DNA from: DAOUGC01 sp034429695 | GTDB lineage: Bacteria > Chloroflexota > Anaerolineae > Anaerolineales > Anaerolineaceae | Reading direction: 5' to 3' | NCBI GenBank assembly: GCA_034429695.1 | Contig: DAOUGC010000026.1 | Location: 1-9,713 of the forward strand | Length of the DNA: 9,713 nt | Part shown: positions 1 through 5,209 of the stretch, piece by piece | Layout of the letters: each line of letters starts with the position of its first letter | Position numbering within the stretch: the first letter of the stretch is position 1 | Notes under the pieces: model-generated | The model's input: only the letters and a program-made list of their open reading frames with translations | The model's database searches: none | Told to the model about the DNA's origin: nothing | Position numbers and translations under genes: made by a program

Positions 1-132
1 TAAACCAATCTGATGACAAATCACTGTATGGCCACTCGCATGCCGGGGTTGTGCCATGCGAGTACAACGAGCACCCTTGACGGGGTGACCATAGGGCAGA
101 TCATTGCCTCTTGATGTCATTTGGCGATGCAC
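1..132 (-). CDS. Possible 5' fragment of an outward-reading IS gene (truncated by window edge)
   Basis: On the minus strand a 44-codon frame opens at GTG (132-130), with an in-frame ATG at 120-118, and runs off the window without a stop. A purine-rich TAAGGGGG lies just upstream. The peptide begins M/V-H-R-Q-M-T-S-R-G-N-D. I do not recognise a transposase domain in so short a piece. The identical frame occurs at the other end, where the first codon is ATG. Forty-four codons without a stop is not statistically strong, and the same DNA forms two hairpins, so it may be non-coding. No function is assigned. Confidence 0.25.
   Translation of the reverse strand, partial: MHRQMTSRGNDLPYGHPVKGARCTRMAQPRHASGHTVICHQIGL
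34..87. other. Two hairpins inside the terminal repeat
   Basis: The first hairpin has a perfect 9-bp stem, ACTCGCATG (34-42) with CATGCGAGT (55-63), and a 12-nt loop. The second has a 5-bp stem, CACCC (72-76) with GGGTG (83-87), and a 6-nt loop. Both recur in mirror image at the right end (about 9627-9680). Such structure could be a recombination or transposition site, a translation-control structure, or a feature of a non-coding repeat. No T-run follows either, so neither looks like a terminator. Confidence 0.5.
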
Positions 133-280
133 GCCCCCTTACTTTCTTTGATGTTGTCTCAATCTGTTGACACATTCCGGATTTTGAACCCACCATCTTT
201 GTCGGAAAATATATCTACCGATTGGTCTGGACTACCACCTTCAGGCGTACCCTGTCCGCCCGTACTAGCATCCTCTGTCG

Positions 281-299
281 GGGCGCACCGCGTGCGCCC
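281..299. repeat. Perfect palindromic hairpin GGGCGCAC-CGC-GTGCGCCC
   Basis: Two 8-bp arms are separated by a 3-nt loop. Sequences of this type, GC-rich and palindromic in intergenic DNA, are often dispersed REP-like elements. The minus-strand sequence next to it contains ACGGATTTG, which also occurs in the right-hand repeats at 9351-9359 and 9487-9495. Both flanks may therefore carry related repeat families, although the match is only 9 bases. Confidence 0.5.
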
Positions 300-435
300 A
301 AATCCGTTTCCAGCGTTGCTCATACAAGCATTCACCCCGTCCTCATCCCACCAAATCACCCACGGCGAACGTTAGTCCTGCCCGATTTTTAGTAAAAAAC
401 CGTAAAAAAAGCATAAATTTGTTCATTTTATTAAA

Positions 436-488
436 GGATAATGACAAACGTCAATTGTATGACAGCCGAACGTTTGCCATAATTATCC
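436..488. promoter_or_regulatory. Imperfect inverted repeat overlapping promoter (candidate operator)
   Basis: The left arm 436-451 (GGATAATGACAAACGT) is matched by the right arm 470-488 (ACGTTTG, C, CAT, AAT, TATCC). The symmetric core ACAAACGT/ACGTTTG is almost exact, with a 3-base insertion in the outer half of the right arm. The arms flank the putative -35 and cover the putative -10. That is where a repressor, such as one sensing the imported substrate, would be expected to bind. No regulator gene is present in the window, so the binding protein is unknown. An RNA hairpin at the 5' end is less likely, because most of the repeat lies upstream of the inferred transcription start. Confidence 0.4.
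455..483 (+). promoter_or_regulatory. Candidate sigma-70-type promoter for the operon
   Basis: TTGTAT (455-460) and CATAAT (478-483) are separated by 17 bases and preceded by A-rich DNA (about 391-417) that could act as an UP-like element. Transcription would start near 490, giving a leader of about 60 nt before the lipoprotein start at 549. GATAAT at 437-442 is a second possible -10 but has no well-spaced -35. This is a consensus-based guess; host promoter rules are unknown. Confidence 0.4.
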
Positions 489-548
489 TCAGGCGGAAGT
501 TGATCCGCCGCCCATTCCCAAATCGATCCTTGAATACGGAGGAGAGCT

Positions 549-1559
549 ATGAAAACAGTACGTTTGCTAGTGGTATTGGCGATCCTGTTGACATTTGCTG
601 CCGCCTGCCAGCCAGCGCCAGCCGATGCCCCCACCGCCGAGACCGGCAAGCCGTTCTTCTACGGCGCCTTCGCCACCCCCATTGAAGAGCCGTGGGATGG
701 CGTGATTCACCAGGCGTTGCAGAAAGCTGCCGACGAAGGCAAGATCACCTACGAGTACCAGGACAACATTGGTTACTCCGGTGACATGGAACGCGTACTG
801 CGCGAAATCGCCGACACCAAGAAGCCCGCCGCCATCTTCGGTGATGCCTTCGGTAACGAAGAAGCCGTTCGCCGCGTGGCCAAGGACTATCCCGATATCG
901 CCTTTGTGTTTGGTTCGGGCGGTGGTCCGGCTGAACCCAACCTGGCCGTGTTCGACAACTGGATCCACGAGCCTGCCTACCTGTGCGGTATGCTGGCCGG
1001 CGGTATGACCGAGACCAACGTCATTGGCGTTGTTGGCGGTCACCCCGTTCCCGAAGTCAACCGCATCGTCAACGCCTTCCGCATGGGCGTCAAGGAAGTC
1101 AACCCGGATGCCAAGGTTTCCGTGACCTTCATCAACTCCTGGTTTGACCCCGCCGCCGCCAAGGAAGCCGCCCTGGCTCAGGTTGACGCCGGCGCCGACA
1201 TCCTGTTCGCCGAGCGCTTTGGTGTGATTGAAGCCGCCGCCGAGAATGGCCTGCTGGCCTTCGGTAACATGAGCGATCAGAACGAACTGGCCCCCGAGTA
1301 CGTCGTCAGCGGTCCCGTCTGGAACATGACCCCCACCGTTGAGTACGTCCTCAGCCAGATCAATGCCGGTTCCTTTACTGCCCAGGACCTGAAGGACTTC
1401 TCCATGGTCGCCAAGGGCGGCGCCTCGCTGGCTCCGTTCCACGGTCTGGAAGAGCAGATCCCCGCCGAACTGCTGGCCCAGGTGAAGGAAAAGGAAGAGG
1501 CCATTAAGAACGGTCTGTATCGCGTCGACATCGATGAAGCCGCCCCGGTGAGTGACTAG
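549..1559 (+). CDS. BMP/PnrA-family substrate-binding lipoprotein of an ABC importer
   Basis: This is the extracytoplasmic receptor that captures the substrate and hands it to the membrane permeases. The N-terminus has two basic residues, a hydrophobic stretch (residues 6-19) and a lipobox ending Ala-Ala-Ala-Cys20, so it should be cleaved and lipid-anchored at Cys20. The rest (336 residues in all) is the two-lobed periplasmic-binding fold typical of Bmp/PnrA proteins, with family-like stretches GVVGGH (160-165) and INSWFDP (195-201) and the recurring 'DAGADILF' type segment. Characterised family members mostly bind nucleosides, but binding residues cannot be assigned here. Start: ATG 549 follows GGAGGAG (539-545) and gives a proper signal peptide. 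It is first in the operon, followed by a hairpin that may raise its dose over the ATPase. Codons are strongly C-ending, suggesting high expression. Confidence 0.93.
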   Translation: MKTVRLLVVLAILLTFAAACQPAPADAPTAETGKPFFYGAFATPIEEPWDGVIHQALQKAADEGKITYEYQDNIGYSGDMERVLREIADTKKPAAIFGDAFGNEEAVRRVAKDYPDIAFVFGSGGGPAEPNLAVFDNWIHEPAYLCGMLAGGMTETNVIGVVGGHPVPEVNRIVNAFRMGVKEVNPDAKVSVTFINSWFDPAAAKEAALAQVDAGADILFAERFGVIEAAAENGLLAFGNMSDQNELAPEYVVSGPVWNMTPTVEYVLSQINAGSFTAQDLKDFSMVAKGGASLAPFHGLEEQIPAELLAQVKEKEEAIKNGLYRVDIDEAAPVSD

Positions 1560-1606
1560 TACCTTTGTACCAGCTTACTGAAAGACGGTTAGTCCATTGA
1601 TAGCAT

Positions 1607-1639
1607 TCCCCCTCCGGTTGCGTATGGGCCGGAGGGGGA
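1607..1639 (+). promoter_or_regulatory. Intercistronic hairpin between receptor and ATPase genes
   Basis: An 11-bp perfect stem (1607-1617 with 1629-1639) encloses an 11-nt loop. No T-run follows, so it is not a canonical terminator. It sits in the longest gap inside the operon, 15 bases before the ATPase start and just ahead of its TGGAG Shine-Dalgarno. By analogy with other binding-protein-dependent importer operons, it probably protects the 3' end of the receptor mRNA or attenuates downstream reading, keeping the receptor in excess over the membrane complex. Confidence 0.6.
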
Positions 1640-1654
1640 TGAAATGGAGTTCCC

Positions 1655-3160
1655 ATGGCAACATATGAAATGCGGGGGATTACCAAACAGTTCGGCGACC
1701 TGGTGGCAAACGATCACGTCGATTTCACCTTGAATTCCGGTGAGGTTCACGCCCTGCTGGGTGAAAACGGCGCCGGAAAAACCACGTTGATGCGCATCCT
1801 TTACGGGTTATACCGCGCTGATAGTGGCTCAATCCTCATTGATGGAAAACCGGTTGAAATTCATTCGCCCAAAGATGCCATTGCCTGTGGTATTGGCATG
1901 GTCACCCAGCACTTTGCGCTGGTTCCCCCGTTGAGCGTCGCAGAAAACATCGTACTGGGATACACCGACAATTTTGTTCTCAAGCAGAGCGATATTGAAG
2001 CCAAGGTGGCCGCGGCTGCCTCACGCTTTGGTGTTGAGGTGGACCCCAAAGCCCTGGTCCGGCATTTGTCCGTCGGGCAAAGGCAGCGGGTTGAGATCTT
2101 GAAGGCGTTATACCGCAATGCGCGCGTCTTGATTTTGGATGAACCAACCGCCGTCCTGGTTCCGCAAGAGGTGGATGTGCTGTTTGAATCACTCATGCGC
2201 CTCAAAGCCGAAGGACTGGCGATTGTTTTTATCAGCCACAAGCTCTACGAGGTAACCCAGATTACCGACCGGGTGACCGTGCTGCGCGATGGCAAGTCCA
2301 TCGGCACCGTATCCGCCAAGGGCGTCACCCAGCAGCAACTGGCCAACATGATGGTGGGTCGCGAAAGCTTTGGCGTACGCCGCCAGGCCGACAACCGCCC
2401 CACCGGTGGACCAGTGCTGGAAGTGCGCGGCCTGTCAGCCAAAAATGACAAGGGCCTCGATGCCGTTCGCAACGTCAACTTCACTGTGCAGGCCGGCGAA
2501 ATTTTGGGGCTGGCGGGGGTTTCGGGCAACGGTCAGAAGGAACTGGTGGAAACCCTGTGCGGTGTGCGTCCGGCGACTTCCGGCAGCATGCTGGTTTGCG
2601 GAAAAGACATCACCGGTCACAACCCCAATCAGATCAACGCAGCCGGCATGGGCCGCGTGCCGGAAGATCGGCATGAAGGCGTTGTGGGTGAGATGACCGT
2701 TTATGAAAACCTGGCGCTTGAACACATGGAAGAGTACGTGGTCAACGGGCTGTTAAATCATCGTGCCATGTACAAGCGCGCCGAGGAGTTGATCGAGCAA
2801 TTCCAGATCAAAGCCAAACCGCGTGACCGCGTACGCACCCTGTCGGGCGGCAACCTGCAGAAGGTGCTGCTGGCGCGTGTGCTGTGCCGCAACCCCAAGG
2901 TGATCGTTGTACCGCAGCCCACCCGCGGTCTGGATATCGGCGCAACCGATTACATCCGCGCGCAACTGCTGGAGCAGCGCGAAAAAGGTGCGGCGGTGCT
3001 GCTGGTTTCCGAGGATCTCGAGGAGGTCATGGCGCTCTCTGACCGCATCATTGTGATGTACGAGGGCGAGATTGTTGGTGAACTGCAGGCCAGCGAAGCC
3101 ACCCCTGAAGCGTTGGGTTTGCTGATGGGTGGAGCCAGGCAAAAGCAGGAGGCGCACTAA
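1655..3160 (+). CDS. Double-NBD ABC importer ATPase (nucleoside/sugar-type, RbsA/MglA-like layout)
   Basis: This cytoplasmic ATPase powers the importer and has two fused nucleotide-binding domains in 501 residues. Domain 1 is complete: Walker A GENGAGKTT (36-44), signature LSVGQ (138-142), Walker B ILDEP with catalytic Glu163, and switch His195. Domain 2 is degenerate: its P-loop is GVSGNGQKE (288-296) without the Lys-Ser/Thr pair, its signature LSGGN is intact (396-400), and Pro420-Gln421 occupies the Walker B Asp-Glu position in PQPTRGLD. That asymmetry is usual for BMP-associated and sugar ATPases of this class, so it is not evidence of decay. Start: ATG 1655 follows TGGAG at 1645-1649. 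Its stop overlaps the next start by one base (TAATG), indicating translational coupling. A nucleoside-like substrate is inferred from its partners. Confidence 0.95.
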   Translation: MATYEMRGITKQFGDLVANDHVDFTLNSGEVHALLGENGAGKTTLMRILYGLYRADSGSILIDGKPVEIHSPKDAIACGIGMVTQHFALVPPLSVAENIVLGYTDNFVLKQSDIEAKVAAAASRFGVEVDPKALVRHLSVGQRQRVEILKALYRNARVLILDEPTAVLVPQEVDVLFESLMRLKAEGLAIVFISHKLYEVTQITDRVTVLRDGKSIGTVSAKGVTQQQLANMMVGRESFGVRRQADNRPTGGPVLEVRGLSAKNDKGLDAVRNVNFTVQAGEILGLAGVSGNGQKELVETLCGVRPATSGSMLVCGKDITGHNPNQINAAGMGRVPEDRHEGVVGEMTVYENLALEHMEEYVVNGLLNHRAMYKRAEELIEQFQIKAKPRDRVRTLSGGNLQKVLLARVLCRNPKVIVVPQPTRGLDIGATDYIRAQLLEQREKGAAVLLVSEDLEEVMALSDRIIVMYEGEIVGELQASEATPEALGLLMGGARQKQEAH

Positions 3161-4227
3161 TGGATGCCATCAAACCGCGCTGGCGGTTTCACCGTACCGA
3201 TATCACCCCATGGTGGATGAACCCACTCATTCCGGTGCTTGCACTGATCGGTACGTTCTTTCTCACATCCGGATTGGTGTTATGGGCAAGCGCCAATCCC
3301 TTCACAGCATACTACCACCTGCTGATCGAGCCGCTGCTCTCGCAGCGTTCCATCCTTGAGGTGTTGGTGGAAGCCACACCGTTGTTGTTTACCGGTGTCG
3401 CGGTGACGTTTGCGTTCACCTCGGGCTATTACAACATTGGTGCAGAAGGGCAGTTGTATGCCGGGGCAATTGCGGCGGCCGGGCTGGGCATGATTATGGA
3501 TAATGTGCCGCCCATCATCGCCCTGCCGATCATGATCGTGGCGGGTTTCCTGGCGGGCATGGCATGGGCTTTCATTCCGGCCATCCTGCGCGTCAAATGG
3601 AACGTGGATGAAGTGGTGACCACGCTGCTGTCGAACTCGATCATGGCATACCTGGTCAGCGCCATCCTCAACGGTCCGTGGCGCAGCCCCACCCTGGGCT
3701 GGCCGCAGTCTCCGGATATTGTGGAAAATGCGCAGTTCATGAAGTTGATCCCGCGCAGCCGCCTGCATTTGGGCTTCATCCTGGCAATCGTGATGGTTGC
3801 GTTGTTGTGGTTCGTGCTTACGCGCACCAGCTTTGGCATGCGCCTGCGCGCGGTGGGCATGGGCAAACCCGCGGCCCGTTTTGCCGGCATCCGCGTTGAA
3901 CGCACCATGTTGATGGGCGCATTGATCAGCGGCGGTATTGCCGGGTTGGCCGGTGTGTCAGAGGTGGCTGGTATTCAGTACCACCTGATCGGTGAGCTAT
4001 CGGCTGGTTTCGGTTACACGGGCATCATCATCGCCACGCTTGGCTCGTTGAACGCCTTTGGCGTTGGCTTTGCGGCGTTGTTCTTTGGCCTGGTGAACAC
4101 CGGGGCGCAGTCGGTCAGCCGTGAGCTGGGCGTGCCGGTTTATCTCAGCGACGTCACCCAGGCCACCATGCTGATTGTGGCGCTGGGCATGTTCCTGCTG
4201 AAACGCTACACCATTCGGAGATCATGA
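3160..4227 (+). CDS. ABC importer permease 1 (BPD_transp_2 family, YufP/NupB-like)
   Basis: One of two integral membrane subunits forming the translocation path. The 355 residues hold roughly eight to ten hydrophobic segments (about 22-46, 67-87, 98-110, 115-140, 152-169, 203-223, 248-270, 284-312 and 331-350). The motif Y-N-I-G-A-E-G-Q (residues 91-98) is characteristic of the larger permease in BMP-type nucleoside importers. The EAA-like cytoplasmic loop 'F-G-M-R-L-R-A-V-G' is also present; it contacts the ATPase. Start: ATG 3160 overlaps the ATPase stop by one base and follows AGGAGG (3147-3152). Its end overlaps the start of permease 2, so the two should be made in equal amounts. Substrate cannot be read from the sequence alone. 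Confidence 0.93.
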   Translation: MDAIKPRWRFHRTDITPWWMNPLIPVLALIGTFFLTSGLVLWASANPFTAYYHLLIEPLLSQRSILEVLVEATPLLFTGVAVTFAFTSGYYNIGAEGQLYAGAIAAAGLGMIMDNVPPIIALPIMIVAGFLAGMAWAFIPAILRVKWNVDEVVTTLLSNSIMAYLVSAILNGPWRSPTLGWPQSPDIVENAQFMKLIPRSRLHLGFILAIVMVALLWFVLTRTSFGMRLRAVGMGKPAARFAGIRVERTMLMGALISGGIAGLAGVSEVAGIQYHLIGELSAGFGYTGIIIATLGSLNAFGVGFAALFFGLVNTGAQSVSRELGVPVYLSDVTQATMLIVALGMFLLKRYTIRRS

Positions 4228-5153
4228 TGGATATCTTAACGTTCCTGACCAATCTGATCGCCGCCACTTTTCGGGTTTCCACCCCCATCCTGCTGGCAGC
4301 CACCGGTGAGACCTATTCAGAGCGTGCCGGCGTGCTCAACCTGGGCGTGGAAGGAACCATGCTGTTTGGTGCGTTCATCGGCTTTTATGTGGCCGACGCC
4401 ACCGGTAGCCTGTGGACGGGTTTTCTGGTCGCCATCGTGGCCGGTATTCTCGCCGGTCTGTTGATGGGCTTGATGACCGTGACACTGGGAGTCAACCAGC
4501 ACGTTTCGGGCCTCAGCATCACCCTGCTGCTCACCGGTCTGTCGTTGTTTGCCTTCCGCCTGAATTACGGCGGCCTGCAGGTTCCCCCCAGCATTGACAC
4601 CTTCCCCACCGTCATGCCGCTCAAGGGCATCCCGTATCTGGAAACGATCAGCAACCAGTACCTGCTCACCTACATCACCTTCCTGGTGGTGGTTCCGGTG
4701 GCGTGGTGGTTCCTGTACAAGACCGACTTTGGCCTGCGCATCCGCGCCGTGGGTGAAAACCCCGAAGCCGCCGATGCTGCCGGTATCAACGTTTACCTCA
4801 CCCGTTACATTGCCCTGGCTTTGGGCGGCGGGTTGATGGCTGCCGGTGGGGCGTTCCTCTCGCTGGCACAGGTGGGCGCTTTCACCCACGCCATCGTCTC
4901 GGGCCGCGGCTGGGTTGCCATTGCCATCGTGATTTTTGGCAACTGGAACCCGGTGCGTGTCATGTGGGGTGCGTTGATCTTTGGCGGCACGTTTGCGCTG
5001 CAACTGCGCCTGCAAGCCATGGGCCTCAAGCTGCCCGTGCCGTACGAAACCTTCCTGGCGCTGCCTTATATTGTCACCATTATCGCGCTGATCATTGCCG
5101 GCCGAAACGCGGCCTGCCCGGCGGCGCTGTTGAAACCCTATTTACGCGAGTAG
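4224..5153 (+). CDS. ABC importer permease 2 (BPD_transp_2 family, YufQ/NupC-like)
   Basis: The partner membrane subunit of permease 1, shorter as is usual for this pair (309 residues). The hallmark ERAGVLNLGVEG lies at residues 33-44, after a first hydrophobic helix, and 'F-G-L-R-I-R-A-V-G-E-N-P' marks the ATPase-facing loop. The C-terminus ends PAALLKPYLRE, a tail common to this subfamily. There are two adjacent candidate starts, ATG at 4224 and ATG at 4227. The second lies 6 bases after GGAG (4217-4220) and may be the true one, giving 308 residues; the first gives a 4-base ATGA overlap with permease 1. A 57-base gap with a hairpin separates it from the enzyme genes downstream. Confidence 0.93.
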   Translation: MMDILTFLTNLIAATFRVSTPILLAATGETYSERAGVLNLGVEGTMLFGAFIGFYVADATGSLWTGFLVAIVAGILAGLLMGLMTVTLGVNQHVSGLSITLLLTGLSLFAFRLNYGGLQVPPSIDTFPTVMPLKGIPYLETISNQYLLTYITFLVVVPVAWWFLYKTDFGLRIRAVGENPEAADAAGINVYLTRYIALALGGGLMAAGGAFLSLAQVGAFTHAIVSGRGWVAIAIVIFGNWNPVRVMWGALIFGGTFALQLRLQAMGLKLPVPYETFLALPYIVTIIALIIAGRNAACPAALLKPYLRE

Positions 5154-5165
5154 TTTATGCCCCCA

Positions 5166-5184
5166 GGGCGGCGCACCGCCGCCC
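5166..5184 (+). promoter_or_regulatory. Intercistronic hairpin between transporter and enzyme genes
   Basis: The arms GGGCGGC (5166-5172) and GCCGCCC (5178-5184) form a 7-8 bp GC stem with a very short loop. There is no T-run. It sits between the last transporter gene and the Shine-Dalgarno GGAAGGG (5195-5201) of the hydroxylase. It probably marks an mRNA processing or pausing point separating transporter and enzyme modules. It could also be a small GC-rich repeat without function. Confidence 0.5.
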
Positions 5185-5209
5185 AAGAGTTTATGGAAGG
5201 GAACAACCT

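Larger units (their letters stand above)
1..179 (-). repeat. Left copy of 179-bp terminal inverted repeat
   Basis: This segment is the reverse complement of the last 179 bases of the window. I compared them base by base: the only difference is at 132 (C), paired with 9582 (A), and identity stops abruptly after 179/9535. The single mismatch suggests two genuine genomic copies more than a pure fold-back artefact. The inner end carries GTTGTCTCAATCTGTTGACAC (about 155-173), which resembles an insertion-sequence end. Both copies would be the same end of one element pointing outward. Whether this is an IS pair, a composite transposon, or a dispersed repeat at which an assembly stopped cannot be told from this window, because the outer edges are not included. 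Confidence 0.9.
180..548. other. Non-coding region upstream of the operon
   Basis: I see no convincing gene here. Short open frames exist on both strands, but they lack a credible ribosome-binding site and recognisable protein character, and they run across the terminal repeat boundary. The left half holds a palindrome (281-299) of a kind common in dispersed bacterial repeats. The right half becomes strongly AT-rich from about 387, with A-tracts at 394-399 and 404-410, and contains the likely operon promoter. The leader downstream of the promoter is about 55-60 nt. I found no recognisable riboswitch structure in it. Confidence 0.7.

Noticed and set aside
121..375. 84-codon plus-strand frame and 66-codon minus-strand frame (159-359) at the left end
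   Set aside because: They run through the terminal repeat boundary and a dispersed-type palindrome, lack ribosome-binding sites and have no protein-like character.
180..548. Riboswitch (purine or other) in the leader
   Set aside because: The leader after the probable promoter is only about 60 nt. I saw no recognisable conserved aptamer core or terminator/anti-terminator pair.
567..1442. 291-codon minus-strand frame opposite the lipoprotein gene, and similar long antisense frames (6203-7405, 4317-5015, 8206-8805)
   Set aside because: These are shadow frames caused by GC-rich, C-ending codons of the real genes. They have low-complexity Gly/His/Val-rich products and no ribosome-binding sites.
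2516..2545. Degenerate second P-loop and missing Walker B acidic pair in the ATPase, possibly a damaged gene
   Set aside because: An asymmetric second domain with GNGQ and QPTRGLD is usual for this ATPase class. The reading frame is complete and the first domain is fully competent.
4964..5209. Upstream extension of the molybdenum hydroxylase frame to 4964
   Set aside because: It lies inside the permease 2 gene in another frame, and the extra residues do not resemble the family. ATG 5210 has a good Shine-Dalgarno and the expected N-terminus.
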